In this document: positions 25,468-32,594 of the stretch, in pieces | Position numbering within the stretch: the stretch's first letter is position 1 | Layout: each line of letters opens with the position of its first letter | From: Rothia kristinae NBRC 15354 | GTDB taxonomy: Bacteria > Actinomycetota > Actinomycetes > Actinomycetales > Micrococcaceae | DNA length: 64,000 nucleotides | Assembly: GCF_001570865.1 (NCBI RefSeq) | Contig: NZ_BCSM01000012.1 | Location: 27,184 to 91,183, forward strand | Direction of reading: 5' to 3' | Translations under genes and position numbers: made by a program | The notes under the pieces: model-generated | Seen by the model: only the letters and a program-made list of their open reading frames with translations | Database searches by the model: none | What the model was told of the DNA's origin: nothing

Positions 25468-27047
25468 CCGCGCCTCTCCTCGGATTTCCGGCCGCGTCTC
25501 GCCCCGGGCAGGGCACCCAGGGCCCGGCGGGCCCACCCCGGCCAGGAGGCGCGGGCGGTGCGCGGCGGGGACAGCAGGTCGTGTCCGCGCACGCCCCACC
25601 CTTCCAGCAGGGCGTTGGCCGCCTGCCAGCCGGTGGTCGCGGCCCGCTCCATCAGCGCCACCGGCAGGTCCGTGCGCAGGCAGTCACCGGCCAGCATCAG
25701 CCGGGGATCCGGGGTGGCCACGGTGGGTCGGCGCTCCCACGGCTCGGTGCCGATCAGCGGGCAGTCCCGTTCGATCAGCAGCTCCTCGTGACGGATCCCG
25801 GCCGCGGCGGTCTCCGGCCAGACCCGGGCCAGCTCCGCGCGCAGCCGCGTGCGCAGCCGCTCGGGGTCGCTCGCTTCCGACAGGGCGTAGGCGTGCAGCT
25901 CGATGACGCTGCCGCCGTGCTCGGCGCGCCACCGGGCCGCCCCGGCCTCGAAGCGCTCCAGGACGCTGACGTTGTCCAGCGGGCCGTACCCGGCGGTGCC
26001 CAGGAACGCCGGGCGGTCGCGGTGCACCGGGCGGTCCAGCCACAGGCGCCACACCGCGAACGGCGGGGCGGTGCGCAGCTGCCCGACCCGCGAGCGCCAG
26101 TCCGCATCCTCCACCCCCTCGGCCGTCTCGACGAGCCGGCGGATGCCCTCCGGGCCGGCGGCGAGCACCGCGGCGTCGTACTCCTCAGGCGCCGCGTCGT
26201 CGAAGCGGGCCCGGATCGCGGGCCCGCGCAGGTCCAGGGCCTGCACCCGATCCGTCGCGAAGCGCACGCCCAGGCCCTCCAGGTGTCCGCGCAGGGGCCG
26301 CCACAGGGCGGTGTCGAAGTCCTCGGCGGCGGTGTCGAACAGCAGGCCCTCGGCCGAGCCGAGGAAGTAGGTGTGGAACATCGCCACCAGCTCACCGGCG
26401 GAGAAGTCCCGGGGGTCGGCGAAGAAGCTGCGGGCGAAGACCTCCAGGGCCAGGTGCCGGGCCCGCGGCGGGAAGCCCAGCTCATCCAGGAACCGCTGGG
26501 CGCTGACCCCGTCCCAGCGGCGGAAGGTGTCCGGGAAGTCCACGTCCAGCAGGGACAGGGCCGCGTCCAGGTCCACCCGCGGCAGGTCTGTGAGCCGGAA
26601 GCTGGGGCTGGTCAGGACGAATCCGATGAAGCTGAACGGCGGGGTGCGGGGGATGCGCCGGAAGGAGTCGGCGAGCCCGGTGGAGGAGACCAGCGGGTAG
26701 TCCGGGATCGGCACCAGCCCGGGGGCCTCCGGGGGCAGGCGCCGCAGCAGCGCCCGGAGGTTGTAGTACTGCCGGAAGAAGGCGTGGAAGCCCCGGCCCA
26801 TCGTGGCCGGCCCCTGCGGGGTCGTGATGGGCCAGGAGCGCACCCGTCCGCCCAGCTGCGGGTGCTTCTCCACCAGGTGCACCTCGACGCCGCGCTCGGC
26901 CAGTCCGGTGGCCGCGGCCAGTCCGGCGATGCCGCCGCCGATGACGAGCACCCGGCGGTGCGCATCCGGCCGCTCGGCTCCCTCCGGCCCGGGGATCAGC
27001 TCGGCGCGGCGGTCCCGGATGCCCGGGGCTGGGCGATGGGGTGTCAT
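25464..27047 (-). CDS. crtU: CrtU-type carotene desaturase/methyltransferase (isorenieratene synthase)
   Basis: A 527-residue FAD enzyme with VLVIGGGIAGLAAATGLAER (about residues 33-52) and the blocks GRGFHAFFRQYYNLRALLRR, EVFARSFFADPRDFS, FHTYFLGSAEGLLFD and LMLAGDCLRTDLPVALMERA. These match actinobacterial CrtU, which desaturates the beta-ionone rings of beta-carotene and shifts a methyl group to form aromatic chi rings. Its place between lycopene cyclase and phytoene synthase genes supports this. A generic CrtI-like or NAD(P)-binding oxidoreductase is the alternative. It overlaps crtYd and crtB by 4 bp on each side. Confidence 0.85.
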   Translation of the reverse strand: MTPHRPAPGIRDRRAELIPGPEGAERPDAHRRVLVIGGGIAGLAAATGLAERGVEVHLVEKHPQLGGRVRSWPITTPQGPATMGRGFHAFFRQYYNLRALLRRLPPEAPGLVPIPDYPLVSSTGLADSFRRIPRTPPFSFIGFVLTSPSFRLTDLPRVDLDAALSLLDVDFPDTFRRWDGVSAQRFLDELGFPPRARHLALEVFARSFFADPRDFSAGELVAMFHTYFLGSAEGLLFDTAAEDFDTALWRPLRGHLEGLGVRFATDRVQALDLRGPAIRARFDDAAPEEYDAAVLAAGPEGIRRLVETAEGVEDADWRSRVGQLRTAPPFAVWRLWLDRPVHRDRPAFLGTAGYGPLDNVSVLERFEAGAARWRAEHGGSVIELHAYALSEASDPERLRTRLRAELARVWPETAAAGIRHEELLIERDCPLIGTEPWERRPTVATPDPRLMLAGDCLRTDLPVALMERAATTGWQAANALLEGWGVRGHDLLSPPRTARASWPGWARRALGALPGARRGRKSEERRG

Positions 27048-27391
27048 CGGATCTCCCGATCGTCGGGGGTGCGGCGGGCCGGGGCGTCGTCGGCTCCGCC
27101 CCACCGGTTCCACAGGATGATGGCGAGGGTGACCATGGCCCAGCCGAAGCCGAAGTCCTCGAGGGGGATGTCCCAGGGGAAGCGGATCCCGGAGAACTCC
27201 CGCGGGTGGTAGATCACCAGAGGGGCGGAGAGCTTGGTCAGCCAGCCGTCCACCAGCACCTGGAAGCCCAGGATGATGGCCAGGGAGATCCAGTAGCGCG
27301 GCTGCCGGAAGATCCCGGTGCGCAGCCACAGGATCTCCGCGAGCAGGACCGCGGCCATGCCCAGCAGGGTCCACAGCGTGTACTCAGGCAT
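27044..27391 (-). CDS. crtYd: Lycopene cyclase subunit CrtYd
   Basis: A 115-residue membrane protein with three hydrophobic segments. It contains IPLEDFGFGWAMVTL, the conserved PLED motif of heterodimeric lycopene cyclases. Together with CrtYc it should cyclise lycopene to beta-carotene. A C50-type cyclase (CrtYe/Yf) is the alternative, but the adjacent crtU and the absence of a CrtEb/LbtBC elongase argue for the C40 aromatic route. It overlaps crtYc by 8 bp and crtU by 4 bp. Confidence 0.85.
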   Translation of the reverse strand: MPEYTLWTLLGMAAVLLAEILWLRTGIFRQPRYWISLAIILGFQVLVDGWLTKLSAPLVIYHPREFSGIRFPWDIPLEDFGFGWAMVTLAIILWNRWGGADDAPARRTPDDREIR

Positions 27392-27782
27392 GCGGCCCCT
27401 CCCCCGCCCCGAGGGCCCGCGGATCCCGGGGACCCCGCACGAGTGCTCCCGTCCCGCGGCGCAGGCGGCGCAGCCAGCCCAGGCAGGTGCCCACGGCGCC
27501 GTAGGTCAGCAGGGCGCACAGAGGGATCGCCACGAAGAACAGGATCTCCTCCAGGGGCACCCCGCCCGGGATCGAGATCCCCAGGAAGTACTGGGCGTCG
27601 TAGGTCCAGTGGCCGCGATGGTAGGCGATGACGTCCCACGCGCCGAAGAGGACCAGCACGACGCCGATCACCCGCAGCGTCAGCAGCGGGCGGCGGTAGA
27701 CCCGGGCGCGGAAGACGAACTCCAGCGGCAGGGTCAGCAGCAGGCAGGCGCCGAGCAGGAGCAGGTACTGGCCGTGCTGCAT
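27384..27782 (-). CDS. crtYc: Lycopene cyclase subunit CrtYc
   Basis: A 132-residue membrane protein, the first gene of the operon, with three hydrophobic helices and the conserved IPGGVPLEEILFFVAIPLC stretch carrying the PLEE motif. It partners CrtYd. ATG 27782 follows AGGAGG by six bases. The tail (about 30 residues) is Arg/Gly/Pro rich. The leader contains a small palindrome at 27818-27834. Confidence 0.87.
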   Translation of the reverse strand: MQHGQYLLLLGACLLLTLPLEFVFRARVYRRPLLTLRVIGVVLVLFGAWDVIAYHRGHWTYDAQYFLGISIPGGVPLEEILFFVAIPLCALLTYGAVGTCLGWLRRLRRGTGALVRGPRDPRALGAGEGPHA

Positions 27783-27957
27783 CGGGACCTCCTCGCCGCG
27801 AGTGGAAGGGCGGTGCCGCCCCGTCGGACGGGGCATCGCGCCTGGTGATGATCCTATCAGCCCCCTCCGCCCCGGCGTCGCCCCCCCTGGCCCGGGCCGG
27901 TACCCGGCAGGCTCCGGTACAGTGATCCGCATCGCATCCGATCCCGAAGGGACACCC
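27783..27957. promoter_or_regulatory. Divergent promoter region of the crt operon and the thioesterase gene
   Basis: A minus-strand TAGGAT (27851-27856) is a good -10 candidate for the crt operon. TACAGT (27918-27923) is one for the plus-strand gene. Neither has a clear -35 box, and no crt regulator gene adjoins. A GCCCCGTC-type palindrome (27818-27834) lies in the crtYc leader. Confidence 0.5.
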
Positions 27958-28533
27958 GTGAATCTGTACCTGCGTCTGCTGCTGATGAGCCTGCGGGCCC
28001 GCGCTGGCCGCGGTGGTCGCCCGCTGAGCATCTGGGACACCGCCGTGACCGCCTTCCGGGTGGCCCCCACCGATCTGGACGTGCTCGGGCACATGAACAA
28101 CGGCCGCTACCTGACCATCATGGACCTGGCCCGGCTGGACCTGATGACCCGCTCGGGGTTCTGGGCCCGGCTGCGGCGTCGGGGCTGGTATCCGGTCGTG
28201 GCCGGGCAGACCATCAGCTACCGCCGCTCCCTGACCCTGGGCCAGCGGTTCACGGTGCACACGCGGGTGCTGGGCCTGGATGAGCGGTGGATCTACCTGG
28301 AGCAGACCTTCGCCGTCGGCGCCGATCTGTACGCGCAGGCCGCGGTGCGCGCCCGCTTCCTGCGCCGCGGCGGGGGCTCCGTCAGCCACGACGAGGTCCT
28401 CGAGCTCACCGGCCCCCTGCCGGCCGGACGCGAGGTGCCGGGCTGGCTGCTCGAGTGGTCCGCCGGCTCCAAGCCGGCCCGCACCTGGGAGCAGCCCGGG
28501 CGGGTCGACGAGGACCCGGCGGGCAGGGCCTAG
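27958..28533 (+). CDS. Hot-dog fold thioesterase-like protein (THEM6-type)
   Basis: A 191-residue protein. TDLDVLGHMNNGRYLTIMDL matches the 4-hydroxybenzoyl-CoA thioesterase/THEM6-like hot-dog family, with the Asp and His-Asn signature near residue 40. RRSLTLGQRFTVHTRVLG and GADLYAQAAVRARF follow in the normal order. Likely an acyl-CoA thioesterase, substrate unknown. GTG 27958 follows AAGGGA by six bases. It is divergent from the crt operon; any role in carotenoid metabolism is unsupported. Confidence 0.75.
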   Translation: MNLYLRLLLMSLRARAGRGGRPLSIWDTAVTAFRVAPTDLDVLGHMNNGRYLTIMDLARLDLMTRSGFWARLRRRGWYPVVAGQTISYRRSLTLGQRFTVHTRVLGLDERWIYLEQTFAVGADLYAQAAVRARFLRRGGGSVSHDEVLELTGPLPAGREVPGWLLEWSAGSKPARTWEQPGRVDEDPAGRA

Positions 28534-28542
28534 AGTGAGGGC

Positions 28543-28722
28543 ATGGCACTGAAGCGCTCCCGCACCCACAAGATCATCGCCGGCGTGTGCGGCGGCATCG
28601 CCGAGTCCCTGGACTGGTCCCCCGCCCGCGTGCGCCTGCTGTTCATCCTCTCCCTGCTGATCCCCGGTCCGCAGGCGATCTTCTACCTCGTGGCCTGGCT
28701 GATCATCCCCAAGGCGGACTGA
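28543..28722 (+). CDS. PspC-domain small membrane protein
   Basis: A 59-residue protein starting MALKRSRTHKIIAGVCGGIA, followed by LDWSPARVRLLFILSLL and YLVAWLIIPKAD: a complete PspC domain with two hydrophobic segments. PspC proteins sense or protect the envelope in the phage-shock response; stand-alone actinobacterial copies are of unknown role. TAGAGT (28531-28536, overlapping the previous stop codon) is six bases before the ATG, so it may be transcribed leaderless despite also sitting right after the thioesterase gene. Confidence 0.85.
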   Translation: MALKRSRTHKIIAGVCGGIAESLDWSPARVRLLFILSLLIPGPQAIFYLVAWLIIPKAD

Positions 28723-28736
28723 CACCCCCGTTCACG

Positions 28737-28782
28737 ACGACGCCGCCCGGTCCTCGCATCGTCGAGGGCCGGGCGGCGTCGT
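28737..28782. terminator. Bidirectional terminator between pspC and the symporter gene
   Basis: Arms 28737-28750 and 28769-28782 pair perfectly over 14 bp with an 18-base loop. The hairpin lies between two convergent stops (28722 and 28798), the expected site of a shared terminator. Confidence 0.75.
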
Positions 28783-28797
28783 GGCGGGCGGAGCGGA

Positions 28798-30234
28798 TTA
28801 TTCGTAGCTGACCTGCTCGATGTAGGCGTCCGGATCGAAGGGCACGTACTCGTGGGTGGGCGCGACCCGCTGCTTCTCGTCCAGCCGGCGCCCGATCAGC
28901 CGATCCACGACCATCGCGATCGCCCCGTCCCCCGTCACGTTCGTCGCGGTGCCGAAGGAGTCCAGCGCGATGTAGGTCGCGATCATCAGGGCGATCTGCT
29001 TTTCGTCGAAGCCGAGCATGGACTGCAGGATGCCGACGGCGGCCATGATCGCCCCGCCCGGCACCCCGGGGGCGGCGACCATCACGATGCCGAGCATGAA
29101 CACGAAGCCGATCCACTGCCCTGTGGAGACCCCGACCCCCTGGGTGAAGGCGATCGCGATCGCGAAGGCGGTGATCTTGGAGGCGGAGCCGGCCAGGTGG
29201 ATCGTCGCGCACAGGGGCACCACGAAGTTCGCGACCGGGTGGCGCACCCCGTTCTTCAGGGTCTGGCGCAGGGTCACCGGGATCGTGGCCGCCGAGGAGG
29301 AGGTGCCCAGGGCCGTCAGGTAGGCGTCCTTCATGGTCCACACGGCCTTCACCGGGTTGCGCCGGCTCACCGCCCCGGCGATCCCGTACTGGGTCCCGAG
29401 GATCACGACCTCCAGCACCAGCACCACCACGACGACGACCAGCAGCGTGGAGATGACCTTCCCGACCTCCCCGGACTGGGTGAGGTTCAGGAAGATCCCG
29501 AAGATGTGCAGCGGCAGCAGCGGGATGATGATCCGGCTGATCAGGGCGGTGATGATCTCCCGGAACTCCAGGAAGCCCCGGCGCAGCACCCCGCGCGGGA
29601 CGATGGACAGCCCGATGCCCAGCACGAAGGCGAGGATCAGCGCCGTCATAACCTCCAAGGGCGCGGGGATCTCGATCGTGAAGTACCCGGAGGTCGAGGC
29701 GAGATCGTCCTCGGTGGCGTGCACGTCGGAGAAGGTGCCCCGGTGCAGGATGCCCGGGAAGATCCACAGGGCGACGGCGAGGGTCAGCATGCCCGCGAAG
29801 ATCGTGGAGGCGTAGGCCAGGCCCGCGGTCAGCCCCAGCCAGCGCCCAGCCCCGCGCCCCAGGTCCCCGATGGCCGGGACCACCAGGCCGACGATGATCA
29901 GCGGGATCGCGAAGTTCAGCAGCTGGGAGAAGATGTCGTTGAAGGTGAAGAACACCCGCGAGAGCCCCTCGGGGAAGAAGGTCCCGCAGACCAGGCCCAG
30001 CACGATCGCCAGCAGCACCCACGGCAGGATCCCCCACCGGGTCAGGACCGATCCGGGGCGGACCGGGCCCTGCCCGGAGCTCGTGCGATCCGCGTGGGCC
30101 AGGTCCCCCGCGTGTTCGGGCAGATCGGCGGGGCTGTGGCGCTCCGGCTGATGCGGCGGGTTCCGGTGCGGCGGGGTCTGCGCCCGGCCGTTCTGAGGTG
30201 GCTGGTTCTGCGGCGATGGCGGGTTCTGGCTCAC
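28798..30234 (-). CDS. Dicarboxylate/amino acid:cation symporter (DAACS family)
   Basis: A 478-residue transporter. The first 55 residues are a soluble Pro/Gln/His-rich tail, unusual for the family. Then come about eight membrane helices, with the serine-rich hairpin LGTSSSAATIPVTL and the C-terminal half (VVPLCATIHLAGSASKI, then IALDSFGTATNVTGDGAIAM) that forms the substrate and sodium sites. Substrate, probably glutamate, aspartate or serine/threonine, is not determined. GTG 30234 follows an AGGA site. Its upstream region shares palindrome copy A with the divergent HAD gene. Confidence 0.87.
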   Translation of the reverse strand: MSQNPPSPQNQPPQNGRAQTPPHRNPPHQPERHSPADLPEHAGDLAHADRTSSGQGPVRPGSVLTRWGILPWVLLAIVLGLVCGTFFPEGLSRVFFTFNDIFSQLLNFAIPLIIVGLVVPAIGDLGRGAGRWLGLTAGLAYASTIFAGMLTLAVALWIFPGILHRGTFSDVHATEDDLASTSGYFTIEIPAPLEVMTALILAFVLGIGLSIVPRGVLRRGFLEFREIITALISRIIIPLLPLHIFGIFLNLTQSGEVGKVISTLLVVVVVVLVLEVVILGTQYGIAGAVSRRNPVKAVWTMKDAYLTALGTSSSAATIPVTLRQTLKNGVRHPVANFVVPLCATIHLAGSASKITAFAIAIAFTQGVGVSTGQWIGFVFMLGIVMVAAPGVPGGAIMAAVGILQSMLGFDEKQIALMIATYIALDSFGTATNVTGDGAIAMVVDRLIGRRLDEKQRVAPTHEYVPFDPDAYIEQVSYE

Positions 30235-30382
30235 GGGGGATCCTGAGTCTCTCGACGGTGCGGTGTCCCCCAGGATCTTGCCACACCGGCGCCCGCCGGA
30301 GGCGAGGCCGTCCGCCAGGTGACGCGCCGAGTCCCGGCGAGCCGCTGCGTCGGGCGGGTATGGGCCCGTCGTCTCGCTTCCC

Positions 30383-30420
30383 GGACCGGATCGTGCCACG
30401 TGCGCCGGATGATCCGGTCC
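30383..30420 (-). repeat. Palindromic repeat copy A
   Basis: GGACCGGATC (30383-30392), 18 bases, then GATCCGGTCC (30411-30420): perfect 10-bp arms. Similarity to copies B and C continues to about 30437 when read on the opposite strand. It lies in the 261-base gap between the divergent symporter and HAD genes. Nothing else was recognised in that gap. Confidence 0.85.
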
Positions 30421-30495
30421 GCGATGCACGCTCCGGCCCACGGCCGGCGGGGCGTCGTCGGCGTCCGGCGGGGCGGCGTCGGGCACAATGGGAGC

Positions 30496-31284
30496 ATGAC
30501 TGCGCAGATCTCCTACCTGACCGACATGGACGGCGTCCTCATCAAGGAGGGGGAGATGATCCCCGGGGCGGACCGCTTCCTGCGGACCCTGCAGGACAAC
30601 GACGTCAACTACATGGTCCTGACGAACAACTCGATCCACACCCCGCGGGACCTCTCCGCGCGGCTGCGTGCCACCGGCCTGGACATCCCGGAGGAGCGGA
30701 TCTGGACCTCCGCCCTGGCCACCGCGCACTTCCTGCGCACCCAGCGGGAGGTGGGCACCGCCTACGTCGTCGGGGAGTCGGGACTGACCACGAGCCTGCA
30801 CGAGTCCGGGTGGATCCTCGGGGAGAACGAGCCCGACTTCGTGGTCCTGGGCGAGACCCGCACGTACTCCTTCGAGGCGATCACCCGGGCGATCAACCTG
30901 ATCCGGGGCGGGGCGCGGTTCATCGGGACCAACCCGGACATCACGGGCCCGGCGCCGGAGGGGGTGCTGCCGGCGACGGGGGCGGTCGCGGCGCTGATCA
31001 CCGCGGCCACGGGGAAGAAGCCGTACTACGTGGGCAAGCCGAACCCGGTGATGATGCGCTCGGCCCTGAACACCATCGGGGCGCACTCGGAGTCCACGGT
31101 GATGATCGGGGACCGGATGGACACGGATGTGAAGTCCGGGCTGGAGGCGGGCATGCGCACCCTGCTGGTGCGCTCCGGGATCTCCGACGACGAGGAGATC
31201 GACCGCTACCCCTACCGCCCCACCCGCATCATCGAATCGGTCGCGGACCTGGTGGAGTGCTGGGAGGACCCCTTCTCCGACTGA
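30496..31284 (+). CDS. HAD-superfamily class IIA phosphatase (NagD-like)
   Basis: A 262-residue protein with motif I in YLTDMDGVLIKEGEMIPGA, motif II in YMVLTNNS, the conserved lysine in YYVGKPNPVMM and motif III in VMIGDRMDTDVKSGLEAGM. This is the NagD/phosphoglycolate phosphatase-like branch with a C2 cap. It should hydrolyse small phosphate esters; the natural substrate is unknown. The CACAAT hexamer and GGGAG both lie within 12 bases before the ATG. A second, more distant HAD-IIA gene is at 61177-62166. Confidence 0.88.
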   Translation: MTAQISYLTDMDGVLIKEGEMIPGADRFLRTLQDNDVNYMVLTNNSIHTPRDLSARLRATGLDIPEERIWTSALATAHFLRTQREVGTAYVVGESGLTTSLHESGWILGENEPDFVVLGETRTYSFEAITRAINLIRGGARFIGTNPDITGPAPEGVLPATGAVAALITAATGKKPYYVGKPNPVMMRSALNTIGAHSESTVMIGDRMDTDVKSGLEAGMRTLLVRSGISDDEEIDRYPYRPTRIIESVADLVECWEDPFSD

Positions 31285-31328
31285 CCCGCCCCCACCTCCC
31301 ACCCGCCGTGGGCAGGATCGTGCAGTCT

Positions 31329-31366
31329 GGACCGGACCATCCGACTCACGTCGCACGATCCGGTCC
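31329..31366 (+). repeat. Palindromic repeat copy B
   Basis: GGACCGGACC (31329-31338), 18 bases, then GATCCGGTCC (31357-31366): the 10-bp arm pairing has one mismatch. Similarity to copy C extends over about 50 bases from 31317, roughly 43 of them identical. It sits between the HAD stop and the DUF559 gene start; the rest of the 238-base gap shows no gene. Confidence 0.85.
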
Positions 31367-31522
31367 GGGACCTGTCGGAGCCGCCGCAGACCGCCGATAG
31401 CAGGGCCGGGCGTCATCCACAGGATCCTTCCGGACCCCGCCCGGACGTCACGGATCCACAGGTCGGCCGCCCCGGGGTCTCTGCTCGCCGGACCGACGTC
31501 GGCGACGCGTCACAGTGGGGCC

Positions 31523-32518
31523 ATGGACCACCGCACGCCGCCCCCGATCACCGCGAACCACCAGCCCTCCGAAGCCCCGGAGCTGCCCTCTGCGGTCACG
31601 CCATCCGACATCCTCCTGGCCCGCGACGTCCTGGGCCTGGGCATGAGCAGACGCGCCCTCTACGAGGTGCTGCGCACCGGACGGCTCATCCGGCTCAGGC
31701 CGGGTGCGGGCATCGATGCCGATCTGTGGCGGCGGCTGTCCCCGAGGGAGCGCTGCATCGCCGACCACCTGGCCTTCGCGCTGACCCGCCCGGCCGCACT
31801 CTCCCGTCCGCCGGTCTTCTCCCATGATTCGGCCCTCCTGCTGCACGGGCTCTCCCTCGTGGCTCTGCCCTCGCGCCTGCACGTGGCGGGAAGCCCGCGC
31901 CCGCACCACCACGCCCCCGATGTGACGACCCACGAGGATCCGTACGCACAGGCCGGCGCCCACGTGGATCGATACGGTGTGGACACCGTCGCCCCGCCGG
32001 TGGCCCTCGTGCAGTCGCTGCTGAGCCTGCCGTTCGCCGACGGTCTGGTGCTGGCCGATCAGGCGCTGGACCGGGGACTGTCCCGTGAGCTCGGATACGA
32101 GCTGCTGGCCCGGGGCGGATCCCGTCACCGCGCCCGGGCGCAGGCGGTGCTCGACGCCGCCGATGCGGCCTCCGAGTCCGTGCTGGAATCCCAGACGAGG
32201 GCCGAGCTGGTGAGGTACGGGGTGCCCCGTCCGGTGCTCCAGCTGCCGGTGCGCACCGGGCGAGGATGGCGGAGGCTGGATATGGCGTGGGAGGAGGAGC
32301 GGGTGGCCCTCGAGGTGGATGGTCGCGCCAAGTACTTCGACTTCGGGCCCACCGACGCGGCGATCTACCAGGAGCGCAAACGCGAAGTGGAGCTCATGGA
32401 ACGGGGGTGGCTCATCCTGCGCACGGACGCCGCCCGGGTGCTGCACCAGCCGGGCACGACAGCCAGGATGGTGGCCCGGACCCTCGCGCAGCGACGGGGC
32501 CGACGGCGTCGGGACTGA
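31523..32518 (+). CDS. AbiEi-like antitoxin domain / DUF559 endonuclease-like fusion protein
   Basis: A 331-residue protein. The N-terminal half resembles the winged-helix and AbiEi-type antitoxin fold (LARDVLGLGMSRRALYEVLR, FSHDSALLLHGLSLVALPS). The C-terminal part has the DUF559/Vsr-type nuclease-fold pattern RRLDMAWEEERVALEVDG, then ERKREVELMERGWLILR. This architecture is common in actinobacteria but uncharacterised. No cognate AbiEii-type toxin is next to it. It is bracketed by same-orientation palindromes B and C, with C starting directly after the stop codon. CACAGT lies six bases before the ATG (possible leaderless mRNA). Confidence 0.75.
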   Translation: MDHRTPPPITANHQPSEAPELPSAVTPSDILLARDVLGLGMSRRALYEVLRTGRLIRLRPGAGIDADLWRRLSPRERCIADHLAFALTRPAALSRPPVFSHDSALLLHGLSLVALPSRLHVAGSPRPHHHAPDVTTHEDPYAQAGAHVDRYGVDTVAPPVALVQSLLSLPFADGLVLADQALDRGLSRELGYELLARGGSRHRARAQAVLDAADAASESVLESQTRAELVRYGVPRPVLQLPVRTGRGWRRLDMAWEEERVALEVDGRAKYFDFGPTDAAIYQERKREVELMERGWLILRTDAARVLHQPGTTARMVARTLAQRRGRRRRD

Positions 32519-32530
32519 ATCGTGCAGTCC

Positions 32531-32568
32531 GGACCGGATCATCCGGCTCGCGATGCACGATCCGGTCC
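32531..32568 (+). repeat. Palindromic repeat copy C
   Basis: GGACCGGATC (32531-32540), 18 bases, then GATCCGGTCC (32559-32568): perfect 10-bp arms. An alternative outer pairing ATCGTGC (32519-32525) with GCACGAT (32555-32561) and an inner CCGGAT-C-ATCCGG palindrome (32534-32546) also exist. It begins directly after the DUF559 stop codon and separates it from the convergent recQ. Confidence 0.85.
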
Positions 32569-32594
32569 ACCGGGAGGTACCGGGGGTCCGGCGG

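Noticed and set aside
27044..27782. C50 carotenoid cyclase pair (CrtYe/Yf type) instead of CrtYc/Yd
   Set aside because: No lycopene elongase gene is present and crtU is in the same operon, which fits beta-carotene and aromatic C40 products better.
31523..32518. Complete type IV toxin-antitoxin (AbiE) system
   Set aside because: No AbiEii nucleotidyltransferase toxin gene is adjacent; neighbours are a HAD phosphatase and recQ.
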